Positions 1 to 10,319 of a stretch of DNA of 64,000 bases are shown here, in pieces. The stretch is from Helianthus annuus (Eukaryota; Streptophyta; Magnoliopsida; Asterales; Asteraceae). The first letter of the stretch is position 1. Every line of letters starts with the position of its first letter. A program made the position numbers and the translations under genes. The stretch lies in NCBI RefSeq assembly GCF_002127325.2, contig NC_035436.2, positions 29,973,163-30,037,162 of the forward strand, written 5' to 3'. The notes under the pieces are model-generated. The model searched no databases and was not told the DNA's origin. It was given only the letters and a program-made list of their open reading frames with translations.

Positions 1-1318
1 CCACATTGGGATCATTCACTGCATCACCCCGACCTAGCACGAACATACGACCACGAGCGTCGTTGCCATTGTTGTTGTTTCCCCCGTTGTTGTTGTTATT
101 GTTGTTCTCGTTGCCCTGATTGTTGTTGTTGCGATTCTGATTCTGGTTCAGTTGAGGGCAATCACGTTTGTAGTGGCCTTCAGCCCCACACTGGAAACAT
201 CCCCGGTTTCCACGCTGTGGCTGCTGGTGTTGGTTCTGTGGAGCTGGCGGTGGGAGTTGCTGGTTCTGATTCGCTGGCCGAGAGCTTCTACAATCCTTAG
301 CCTCATGACCCATCTTGAGGCATCTTTGACAACGTTCCCGGCGACATCTTCCGCTGTGGTGTCTGTTGAACTTATTACACAGTGGGTGAATTCCCCGGTA
401 TCCACCCTTCCCCTGACTGCCAGATGATTGCTGACTCGAATTCTGGTAGTCATTTGTCTTGCGCTGCTGAGACTGAACAGAAACTGATCCCTTGCTGGAA
501 TCCCCCTCCCATTTTCTCTTGTTGTCACTGGGAGTAGCAGAAGTAGTGACAGCAGTAGTGGTAGCCTTGACACGTTTTGGCAGTCTGTTCTGATCCACTG
601 CCTGATCTGTAATACGATGAGCAAGGCGCTGAATAGCCTGGATATTATCAAGATTAGCCGATGTCACATGGCTCTGGATCTCTGGCGCCAAACCCTTGAG
701 ATACAACTCAATACGTTTCACTGGAGGGTCCACCATAGTTGGGCACAGCACGGTCAGTTCATTTGACCGTTTGGTATAGGCTTCGATCTCTGACCCAACC
801 ATTTTCAAGTGATACAGTTCATCTTCCAACTTGTGAATGTCTTCACGATTGCAGTATTCCCTTTTTATCAGCTCCTTGAAATCATTCCAAGGGGTGGCGT
901 TAGCAGCTGCCAACCCTAGGATCTGTACTTGCGCGTTCCACCAAGTCAACGCGATTCCTTCCAAAGTGCCAGTGGCGCACTTAACCCTGCGAGCCTCAGG
1001 GCATTCACACATTTCGAACACGGATTCTAACTTCTCAAACCAATGGAGGAGTCCCACTGCCCCCTCGGTGCCACTGAATGAGCTTGGACGACAGTCCATG
1101 AAGTTCTTGAAAGTGCAGACAGGCTGCTGCGCTTGTTGACCTATTGTGTACGAATAGGACAAAGTTAAATACGAGAGTTAATGTAGGATCTAAAGATCCT
1201 AGTGTGTGTCTATACTGCAGGGTATACTACCTGCTTGAGCAGCTGCAAGTGCCGCAGCAACTTGAGCTTGAACGAGAGCCTCTAGCTGGGCTTGAGTCAT
1301 GTTAATTTGTCCGGCCAT
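1..1318 (-). CDS. gag: Gag of a Tekay/Del-like Ty3/Gypsy chromovirus (5' part, runs off left edge)
   Basis: Capsid/nucleocapsid polyprotein of a Ty3/Gypsy LTR retrotransposon; it packages the element RNA in cytoplasmic particles. Start chosen at the ATG complementary to 1316-1318, which opens MAGQINMTQAQLEALVQAQV, the first ATG after the primer-binding site. The retrotransposon-gag core (motifs such as LLHWFEKLESVFEMCE and LTWWNAQV) lies about residues 55-160. Two zinc knuckles follow: CQRCLKMGHEAKDC near + position 300 and CFQCGAEGHYKRDC near 170-205. An Asn-rich tail, encoded by the GTT-rich stretch at 61-130, continues past the edge. The frame is open all the way from 1140 down to 1; the only interruption is a 90-nt insert with GT-AG ends (1141-1230). 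The protease and pol of this copy would lie left of the window. Family call is secure; clade is by resemblance. Confidence 0.88.
1141..1230 (-). other. Putative GT-AG intron inside chromovirus gag
   Basis: On the minus strand the insert starts GTAGTATACC and ends TACACAATAG. Removing it joins ...GCTCAAGCAG to GTCAACAAGC in the same reading frame; left in, it brings a TAG in frame after about 39 codons. It holds a short hairpin (TAGGATC at 1184-1190 against GATCCTA at 1195-1201) and a pyrimidine-rich 3' half. A spliceosomal intron is the simplest reading; an ordinary small insertion that happens to have GT-AG ends is the alternative. Confidence 0.6.
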
Positions 1319-1625
1319 TGATCTTCACATCAAAGGCAACATAAGTGAGAAAGGTTCGCGAATAGTGCGATGACAGAAGAGTGTAAGCACGTAAGTGTTC
1401 TCAAGCAATAACAAGTAGTGAGCAAAGTAATGTAAGCATACTACGAGCAAAGTTCTATGCAGTTCTAGCAAGCAGGTAATAAACATAAACCTTATTACCT
1501 AGGATGTCGAGTCTTGCACGTGGAGCGAAGCGTCGTTGTGGATCGTTGAGAGCACTGTTCTGGTTATAGTCTGGTTTTAATAAAAACGTTTTCCCATATT
1601 AAAACCAAGTTCTCTATAACCAATG
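1319..1625 (-). other. Untranslated leader of the chromovirus copy
   Basis: About 300 bases between primer-binding site and gag start. No open frame of note. It probably holds packaging signals, but none can be recognised. Confidence 0.6.
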
Positions 1626-1637
1626 GCTCTGATACCA
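1626..1637 (-). promoter_or_regulatory. Primer-binding site, initiator tRNA-Met type
   Basis: Minus strand reads TGGTATCAGAGC, the classic complement of the 3' end of plant initiator tRNA-Met, three bases (GAT) after the LTR end TGTGACA. It fixes the orientation (minus) and the inner edge of the LTR at 1641. Confidence 0.9.
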
Positions 1638-2050
1638 ATCTGTCACACCCCCAAAATCCACACGCGGAGTACCACCGCTTGGGAGCGTGACTGACCAGGA
1701 TCAAGCCACCAATCATATCGAACATGTAATTAATATCAAATATAATAAATGTAAACCAATCATTCAATACGATAGGTGTTCAAACATAATCATAGTTTCA
1801 GAGTATAGCGGAAGCATAAGTACGAAAACCCAAATGTGTAACATAGGTTCAATAAGTTTCAAAACATAATCCATGCTCCACAACGACCTGCTCCTCCCTG
1901 TGCAAGCTCCATAAGTATCTAACGACCTGCAAGGCATGTAACAGAGGATCAACAACTAGTTGAGCGAGTTCACAGTTAACAGTTCAGTAATAGTACAGTG
2001 TGAGTAGTAGTATGTTCGTTCGTTATGTCATGTATCGTATTAGTTTCCAT

Positions 2051-2243
2051 CGCGGCCTCCCAGGCAGGTATGCGAAGATATTAGGGGGATGTTCATCCCG
2101 AGTATTCTAGACTAGGTTTACCTGTATCGCGGCCTACCAGGCAGGTGTGCGAAGATTAGTAAATTACAGTTCGCGGCCTTCCAAAGGCAGGTGTGCGAAG
2201 TCAGTCATAATATCGCGGCCAACCCTTGGCAGGTGTGCGAAGA
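2051..2243. repeat. Four copies of a CGCGGCC...GGCAGGTGTGCGAAG repeat in the LTR
   Basis: Copies begin near 2051, 2132, 2171 and 2213. Each reads cgcggcc, 5-9 variable bases, then (a)ggcaggtgtgcgaaga or a close variant. The centre of each can fold (GGCC/GGC...). Spacing is irregular (about 80, 40 and 42 bases). Confidence 0.8.
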
Positions 2244-2839
2244 TCAGTTCAATAAGTGTTACTAGTCTAGTCGTATCCTTATCGTTAGGTTCTATCAACT
2301 GAGTACGTACAATAAAGTAATCCAATCCCATTCCCAACCTGGGAACCCCATGCCTTGGCTGTGTGAACTCACCTTGGTTTGCTCGGTATGTTATTGCTTC
2401 TAGGGTTTGCTAATCGTCTAAGTCCGTTACACACGACCTAGGATGTATTGCACATGATTCGATGTAAGTGTTTGCATCAAATTAGGGTTTACACATCTTT
2501 GATATCCAAGCGATTTTGTGTTGTGTGTGTTTATTGTGTACATGATGATATCACATAGAATGTTCACGCACGTAGAATCATGTGGTTGCATTCGGTATCA
2601 TACGATTATACACATAGAATCATACATCATGTAATCAGTTCATCGTATTCACATATTTCATGCGTCACGCCTTTGCTTTCATATTCCAGTCTAACATAGA
2701 GGTTAACATATTTGTCACTGTTAACATACTTCGTACATTCATCATCGTATTCACATATTTCATACACACTTTATCAGATTCAGTATTATATAATACACAT
2801 TCATGGCCTCATATAAAACACACACAGAGTCAGACAGAC

Positions 2840-3530
2840 AGGGCCTTGCCCTTCTTAAAACTCAGACAAGTAATGAGGGGGCTTTAAAGGTCGGACAAGG
2901 GATCAAGCCATGAAAGTGGACCATGGGGGTTTAGAAACTCGGATGACAAGGGTTTGGGGTTAAAAGTCGGACCTCCCCCTTGTGTAGCACTCAAACTCGG
3001 ACAGGGGTAATACCCCACTTAAACTCGGACAGCCCAAGACTTATATAAAAGTCGGATCCCCATGTTTGCAACAAAGGTCGGACCATATGCATGTGTGTTT
3101 AAAACTCGGACATGGGCTTTTAATCTAAGGAACTCGGACATAATCAACAATGGGGAGGGTTTTAAACCTCGGACAGGGTGGGGGGATTGAAACTCGGACC
3201 TAGTGTCCTGATCCAATAAAACTCGGCCCCTTTATAATTCATTAAAGTCGGACACAACATCAAGCAAAGAACTCGGTCATGTAATTTATTTAAAAACTCA
3301 GATTATACGATTATATATAAAGCTCGGACCTCATGTCCCTTCTAAACCTCGGATCTCATGATCACATATTAAAATTCGGACTAGGACTTCAAGATTATAA
3401 TTCGGACCTTATGTTATAAATTAAAACTCGGATATATGAAGCATATGAAACTCGGATCCTTAATGCATTATTAAAACTCAGACTATTATACACATTAGGG
3501 TTACAAACTCAGACATTAACAATACGTGAA
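2840..3530. repeat. Degenerate dispersed AAACTCGGAC repeats in the LTR
   Basis: The word (a)aactcggac or a one-base variant (aaagtcggac, aactcagac) occurs some two dozen times between about 2855 and 3520, separated by unrelated AT-rich spacers of roughly 15-35 bases. The spacers themselves do not repeat. Confidence 0.8.
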
Positions 3531-4296
3531 TTCCAACCTTTTTCACAGAATCAAGAGGATCAAATCAGTTACGTTCTATATTATCAAAACCCTAATTCAT
3601 ACACTTCGCAGAGCGGCAATCAATCATCAGGCAATCATTCTAACATTCCTTGTATCTTAACATCATGTAAATGATCATTCACTAATCAACATCATCATCA
3701 TAATACTCAGAATCAAATCAAAATCACAGGATACTTATATGAAGAATTAGGGTTTCACCAAGAATTACAAGAATCAAGAATTAATAGTAATCAAGCAATC
3801 AATAAACATAAATTATTTACCTTGTGTTGATTCTAGAGAAAATGTAGAAACAAAAGTGATGAATGTCTTGCCAATGATTTGGTGATGATTGCTAGGGGAT
3901 TAGAGGATACAGTACTTTGATTCTTGTGAAAAATGATTAGTGAACAAGGAATTAGGTTTAAGTATGGTTTAGTTTTCACTAATTGCTCTACACACCCTGA
4001 ATTACTAAATCTTACACAAGCACACCATCTCACATCAATTTCACAGTTTCACCACCAAGTTCATATATTTACCAATTTCACAATTAACAAACAACTTCGC
4101 ACAATCAAACAATCAAAACATATATAATTCCATGGCAATCAATTGTGCAAATAAACGACTAGTCAATACATGCACGTGCAATAAATGCGAAATAGAATCT
4201 TGGAAATTCGAGTTGTCACATTATCCCCAACTTAAAAGAAATTTCGTCCCGAAATTTGGTACGCACTCACTGAGGAAGCTAGGTAAGTTATATCGT

Positions 4297-7150
4297 TCAC
4301 TGGTTTTCCTGGGGTGTCACATCATCCCCCCGTTGATTTGGAATTTCGTCCCGAAATTCAGTAGTAGTAGCTTCAGCCTCAGTAGTGGTTGCATTGGTTC
4401 CGAATAACTGGGGGTACTTTTCTTTCATTTGGTCTTCGCGTTCCCAGGTGTACTCTGGGCCACGTCGGGAGTTCCAACGAACTCGAAAAAGAGGGATTCT
4501 CTTGTGTTTGAGGACCTTAACATCCCGGTCCGTGATTTCAACTGGTTCCTCGACGAACTGCAACCGCTCGTCGATAGTGAGTTCCTTAAAAGGAATGATG
4601 AGGGTCTCATCTGACAGGCACTTCTTCAGATTCGACACGTGAAAGACATTGTGAACTGCACCGAGTTCAGCTGGTAGGTTCAGTCTGTAGGCTACTGGGC
4701 CTATTCTTTCAGTGATTTCGAAGGGTCCAACATACCGTGGATTGAGCTTGCCTCGTTTACCAAATCGAACCACACCCTTCCAGGGTGAGACTTTAAGTAA
4801 AACCCGGTCCCGACCTGAAATTCCAATGGCTTCTTACGCTTATCCGCGTAGGCTTTCTGACGGTCGCGTGCTGCCGCCATGCGTTGTTGTATCTGTGCAA
4901 TCTTTTCTGTGGCGTCCACTACAATCTCTGGACCCGTGATCTGACTATCCCCCACCTCTGCCCAACAGAGAGGTGACCGGCATTTACGTCCGTACAATGC
5001 CTCGAATGGAGCGGCTTGTATGCTGGTGTGATAACTATTATTGTAAGAAAACTCCACCAAAGGGAGGTGCTTTTCCCAGCCATTGCCGAAATCGATAACA
5101 CATGCTCGAAGCATGTCTTCAAGAGTTTGGATTGTTCGCTCAGACTGCCCATCGGTCTGAGGATGGTACGCTGTGCTCATGTCTAATCGTGAGCCAAAGG
5201 ATTTGTGCATCGCTTGCCATAGCTCTGACGTGAATCGTGCATCCCGATCCGAAATGATGGAGGTGGGCACCCCGTGCCTCGAAACAACTTCTTTAAGATA
5301 GATGTCTGCGAGAGTGGAGAACTTATCCGTTTCTTTTATAGCCAGGAAGTGTGCAGACTTGGTGAGTCGATCCACGATCACCCATATAGTATCATTCCCA
5401 CGCTGGGATCTGGGTAGGCCTGTAACAAAATCCATGGAAATTTCTTCCCATTTCCACTGTGGTATCCTGGGTTGTTGAAGTAGGCCTGCGGGCTTCTGAT
5501 ACTCAACCTTGACTCTTGCACAGGTCAAGCACTTGCCAACATAGGTGGCGATGTGGGCCTTCATGCTAGGCCACCAATAAGTAGTTCTGATGTCGTGGTA
5601 TATTTTGTCTGACCCTGGATGTACCGAGTAGCGAGACTTGTGTGCTTCGTCCATCACAAGCTCTCGTAAACCGCCATAAAGTGGGACCCAAATACGCCCC
5701 GCTACATAGTAGGCGCCGTCTTCCTTTTGTTCCATTCGTTGCCTTGAACCGCGTAAGGCTTCAGCCATAACGTTTTCGGGTTTCAATGCTTCTATCTGAG
5801 AAGCTCGTATCTGTGCAAGAAGACTGGACTGAATAGTAAGCTGTAGCGCTCGCACGCGCTTAGGTAGGGTGTCCTTTCGACTGAGGGCGTCGGCCACAAC
5901 ATTGGCCTTGCCTGGATGATACTTGATGGCGCATTCGTAGTCGTTCAGTAGCTCAACCCATCTCCGTTGACGCATGTTCAAATCCTTTTGCTTAAGGATA
6001 TGCTCGAGACTCCTGTGATCGGTGTAAATTGTGCACCTGGTACCGTACAGGTAGTGTCGCCATATCTTAAGCGCGAAAACAACAGCTCCCAGCTCTAAAT
6101 CGTGCGTCGTGTAATTCCGTTCATAAATCTTGAGTTGCCGCGAAGCGTAAGCAATAACCTTATCCCGTTGCGTCAATACGCAACCAAGACCCTGTATCGA
6201 TGCGTCACAATAAACCACGAAGTCTTCCGTGCCCTCCGGCAATGAGAGAATAGGTGCACTGCAAAGCCTATCCTTTAGGTACTGAAAAGCGGTCTCTTGG
6301 GAATCTCCCCAACGGTAGGTGACACCTTTCTGTGTCAGCATAGTAAGCGGCTGCGCGATCTTCGAAAAGTCTTTAATGAACCGTCTGTAGTACCCCGCCA
6401 AACCCAAGAATTGGCGTATTTCCGTTGGTGTACGCGGTGCAGGCCAGTTCCTGATCGAATCTACCTTGGATGGATCGACATGAATCCCATCCCTGTTCAC
6501 CACATGACCTAAGAAGTGGACTTCACGAAGCCAGAAGTCGCATTTAGAAAACTTTGCGTACAATTGCTCCTTTCAAAGAAGTTCCAAGATAAGACGTAAG
6601 TGCTGCTCGTGCTCCTCCTGACTCTTGGAGTAAATCAAAATGTCGTCGATGAAAACGATAACGAACTTGTCTAGATAGGGATTGCACACCCTGTTCATAA
6701 GATCCATGAAGACTGCAGGCGCGTTCGTAAGCCCGAATGGCATAACAAGGAACTCGTAGTGACCGTAGCGAGTTCTGAATGCTGTCTTGGAGACGTCCTC
6801 ATCCCGGACTCTCAGCTGATGATACCCTGACCTTAAATCAATCTTGGAATAGTAACTCGACCCTTGCAACTGATCGAATAAGTCGTCAATACGAGGAAGA
6901 GGATAACGGTTCTTCACCGTCACCTTGTTCAGTTCACGGTAGTCGATGCACATTCTGAACGTACCGTCTTTCTTCTTCACAAATAACACTGGAGCTCCCC
7001 AAAGGGAAGAGCTTGGGCGAATAAAGCCCTTTTCCAAGAGCTCTTGTAGCTGCTTCGACAGTTCTTCCAGTTCGGTTGGAGCTAGACGATACGGTGCGCG
7101 GGCTATTGGTGCTGCTCTAGGAGCTAACTCAATCTGGAATTCAACTTGAC
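4297..7150 (-). pseudogene. pol: Chromovirus pol remnant: RT, RNase H, integrase, chromodomain (gag and protease missing)
   Basis: Order on the minus strand: reverse transcriptase ([20 protein letters not shown], catalytic [12 protein letters not shown] near 6630-6670), RNase H ([15 protein letters not shown] near 6200; [11 protein letters not shown] near 6010), integrase (zinc finger [10 protein letters not shown]...[11 protein letters not shown] residues in [19 protein letters not shown] and [11 protein letters not shown]), then a C-terminal chromodomain ([18 protein letters not shown] near 4450-4500). The last part is what marks it as a chromovirus. The frame has a TGA at about 6570-6572, between LELL and KEQLY, and a frameshift near 4780-4810 just before the chromodomain linker. 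Its 5' end joins a Copia RNase H in frame at about 7138-7153, so gag and protease are absent. It cannot be autonomous as it stands. The C-terminal frame runs about 25 bases into the LTR before stopping. Confidence 0.88.
4322..4334 (-). promoter_or_regulatory. Polypurine tract of the pol-bearing chromovirus copy
   Basis: Minus strand AACGGGGGGATGA directly before the LTR start TGTGACACCCC; plus-strand DNA priming site. It overlaps the last codons of the chromodomain frame. Confidence 0.8.
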
Positions 7151-8312
7151 GAAGCCAGCAGCTTTCAGCAACAACATTTGCAACAACATTTGCAACAGCT
7201 CGATATTCGGCTTCTGCACTGGATCTGGAGACGATACTTTGGCGCTTGGAAGACCAGGAAATCAGATTATCACCATAGTGTATATAGTAGCCGCTAGTAG
7301 ACCGTCTCGTATCAGGGCAACCCGCCCAGTTAGCATCTGTGTACGCGGTCAGAGAAGGAGTAGAGTAGCAGCCCAAGGGGATACCAAATGTAGACGTGCC
7401 TTTAATATATCGAATTATTCGCTTCAAGGCATTCCAGTGAGATTGCATAAGGGAGTGCATGTGCATGCACACCTGCTGAACAGCATATGTGATGCCCGGT
7501 CGAGTAAAGGTGAGATATTGTAGCGCCCCAGCTAGACTTCGGTATAGAGTGGGGTCATGAAATAGATCACCCGAAGCACCAAGCTTGTCATTTGTATCAA
7601 CTGTAGTTGTGACAGGGTTGCATGACCGCATACCCGCACGAGTGATGATGTCAGTAGCATATGAATGTTGTGAATGAAACATACTCGACTTCGTGTGAGT
7701 GACCGAAATGCCAAGGAAGTAGCTTAGAGGACCGAGATCTTTCATGGCGAGTTCACTAGCAAGTTTTGTCATAAGCTGAGAACGGAGAGCCGCAGAAGAG
7801 GTGACAAGAAGAATGTCATCTACAAATAAATGTAGAAAAGCTGTATCATGCCCTTGATGAAGAGTGAATAGAGATGCATCACATTTACTGTGGTGGAAAC
7901 CCAATGTAAGAACGTAAAAAGTAAACCTTTGGTACCAAGCCCATGGTACCTGTTTCAATCCGTATAGCGACTTTTTCAGTAAGTAAACATAGTATGGATA
8001 GTCTTTGTCGTGAAAACCCATCGGTTGATACATATAGACTGTCTCGTTAAGGTTACTATGCAAGAAGGCGTTAGTTACGTCCAGTTGATGAACATCCCAA
8101 TCCTTCGATATGGCAATAGATAGCACTGTCCGGATCGTTTCCGGTTTCACAACCGGGCTGAAAGTCTCACCATAATCCACTCCAACCTGTTGTAATTTGT
8201 TGTCACACACAAGATGGGCTTTATACCGCTCAAGAGTACCATCAGACCTGAATTTGTGTTTGAACAGCCACATGCTTCTAATAACATTCATATGTGGCTG
8301 TCTTGGGACCAA
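7150..8312 (-). pseudogene. pol: Ty1/Copia (Ale-like) RT-RNase H, 3'-truncated and fused in frame to Gypsy RT
   Basis: One uninterrupted frame (with the Gypsy part it spans 6573-8312). RT motifs seen: [68 protein letters not shown] and the catalytic [12 protein letters not shown] near 7810-7850. RNase H motifs: [19 protein letters not shown] and [12 protein letters not shown] duplicated ANVV (12 bp, near 7165-7190) precedes ESCWLRQ, after which the frame becomes [13 protein letters not shown], which is Gypsy sequence. The RNase H therefore lacks its last conserved part and the Copia 3' LTR is missing. The Ale/Retrofit-like assignment rests on the RT motifs and the short LTR. Confidence 0.88.
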
Positions 8313-8318
8313 ATCCCA

Positions 8319-9916
8319 TTATGTCCTGTTTCTAATTAATGCATGATATTCAGTTGACATTGCAGAGTACCATTTCGGAATAGATAGGGCATCGGTCGGG
8401 GCTTTGGGTATGGGTACAATGGAAGGGGCGGTGGAAGTGTGTAGGGAGAAGGGTTGTTTAGGTTTGTAGATGCCACTCATGCAACGAGTGTGCATGGTTC
8501 GGGTCGTTGGTGGAGGCGGACAAGGGTTGGCTGGGTGCGAGTGTGGTTTGGGATGTGGGCCGATGGTAGTGTTGGGCTGGGACGGGCTCGTCACTAGGTT
8601 AAGAGAGGATGGGGTGGGCGGCATAGGCTATTGAAACGGGGTCTTGGGCTGGGTGTTGGGTTGGGCTTGGGCAGGGGGTGGCGAGTGGACAGTGAAGGGA
8701 GTTATGGACAAGGGTGGTGATGGATTGGGTGACACGTTGTTTGGGTTGGGCGATGGCTCAACATGAGGCCATAGGTGAGGTAGGAACGGGTTGCTGAGGA
8801 AGTTGTAGGAAGGAGTCGGTGAGATAGATTGAGCGAACGGGGAGGTGGTTTCATCAAAGGCCACATGGCGAGAGATGAAGATATTTGGTGAGTGTTAAGG
8901 TCAAGGCACCGATAGCCTCTATGGTTGGGAGGGTAGCCTAGAAAAACACAAGGATGTGACCGATGGTCCAGTTTGTGTATGGTGGTGGATGGAGCGAGTG
9001 GGTAGCATAAGCATCCAAAGACGCGTAAATGGTCGTAGGAAGGTGTGGAAAGGTAGAGAAGTTCAGTTGGAGTTTTATTTTTTGGTAATTTTATTTGGAA
9101 GAATGTTTAATAGGTAGGTGGCTCTTTCAAGGGCGTGGTGCCAAAAATAAGTGGGAAGAGAAGCATGGGCTAGAAGGGTGCGCATCACGTTATTTATGGT
9201 ACGGATTTTGCGCTCGGCCTTCCCGTTTTGAGAAGAGGTGTAGGGCATGAGAGGCGGTGAACAATGCCGTTTGTGTTGAAAAAACTTTGAAAAGCGGAGT
9301 TGACATATTCTTTCCCATTGTCACACTGGAAAGTTTTAATGACCCGTTCAAATTGAGTTTTAATATTTTTTGCAAATTGGGTAAATGTAGGGAATACATG
9401 AGATTTATTAGAAATGGGAAGGGTCCACAAAAAATTGGTTAAGTCGTCAAGAAACAGTATATAATATTTGTGGCCTGCTGAGCTAACAATAGGTGACGTC
9501 CACACGTCACTATGTATAATATCAAAAGGCTGGGTAGGGTAAGAAGTAGACGCATAAAATGTTAAACGAATACTTTTTCCATAAACACAAGACTGGCATA
9601 CATTATTCTCAAAATTATTAAAATCAATGGAAGAAGAAGTTTTTAATGAATGTAAAGACGGGCGCCCTGGGTGACCAAGACGGTGATGCCAGAGTTGCGA
9701 GGAAATTGCAGCAAGAACGGTAGGTGAGGAAGATTTGGGTCCCAAAAGCAAAGGATAGAGATCACCGCTGCTGTTGCATCGCAGGAGTGGGGTCCTTGTC
9801 TTGTAATCCTTCACAAGAAAACCAAACTGGTCAAATTCTACAGACACAGAATTATCTGTAGTAGAATCTACGTACGAAGATATAGTTTTTAAGCAATTTG
9901 GGTGAGTAAAGAACAT
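8319..9916 (-). pseudogene. pol: Copia integrase and integrase-RT linker, decayed
   Basis: The 9194-9916 frame carries the Copia GAG-pre-integrase/integrase zinc finger (LWHHRLGHPG...CQSCVYGKS) and integrase core with PFDIIHSDVWTSP (first Asp), ILFLDDLTNFLW and TFQCDNGKEYV (second Asp). It shifts frame just before the third catalytic residue (around 9200-9250). From 8319 to about 9190 only Pro/Ser/Thr-rich linker frames remain (8319-8624 and 8628-8864), as is normal between integrase and RT, but broken by a stop and shifts. Sequence decay indicates no function. Confidence 0.8.
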
Positions 9917-10319
9917 TTTTGAGGATAAAAGGTGGATAGGGTTTGGGTAGGTATTTGGTGCCCGTACCTATAACTGGAATGGTATCTCCATTGCCAACAA
10001 TAATATTTTTAGACATGCAAGAATTAGAAAAGGAATGATAATCACTTTGTTCATGAGACATATTTGTTGTTGCACCGGTGTCCATGTACGATATCGGGTC
10101 AGGTTGTTGCAGAGACATAGTGTACATGGCATGTTCTATATCCGTAGGAGCATATGCTGCATGGAGCCCGTGAGTGGGCCTCGGCCCAAGTAGACCCTGT
10201 GAGCCCGAAGAGTGGGGCTGTTGTTTACTGTTGCAAGTGGGGTAAGGGCAGGGTGGCGGAGTCATGGGGAGTATTATGGGGACTGTGGAGGTGGATACCC
10301 GGACCAAGAGTTCATCCAA
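9917..10319 (-). pseudogene. Copia aspartic protease region
   Basis: The frame 9852-10319 contains DPISYMDTGATTNMSHEQ, the Asp-Thr-Gly-Ala active-site motif of the Copia protease, about residue 75 of the piece, followed by the usual IIVGNGDTIPVIGTG. It overlaps the gag frame (10274-10783) in a different phase and the integrase frame in a third, so at least two frameshifts separate the three domains. Confidence 0.75.

Larger units (their letters stand above)
1641..4321 (-). mobile_element. Chromovirus LTR shared by two tandem copies (2681 bp)
   Basis: On the minus strand the LTR starts TGTGACACCCCAGG (at 4321) and ends GGGGGTGTGACA (at 1641), the usual TG...CA edges. It is preceded by a polypurine tract plus pol end, and followed by PBS plus gag. 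It is therefore the 3' LTR of the pol-bearing copy at 4322-7150 and at the same time the 5' LTR of the gag-bearing copy at 1-1318. The length suits Tekay/Del LTRs. Inside are two internal repeat fields (2051-2243 and about 2840-3530). A sequence close to the PPT/LTR junction recurs at 4214-4256 (tgtcacattatcccc...aaatttcgtcccgaaatt), looking like an internal duplication of the LTR edge. Small open frames here are not supported as genes. Confidence 0.85.

Noticed and set aside
152..1139. Plus-strand frames and the minus-strand 167-codon frame over gag
   Set aside because: Out-of-phase shadows of the intact minus-strand Gag with its two zinc knuckles.
2840..3530. CRISPR-like array (short repeats with unique spacers)
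   Set aside because: Repeats are only about 10 bases, degenerate and irregularly spaced, inside a plant LTR; no cas genes.
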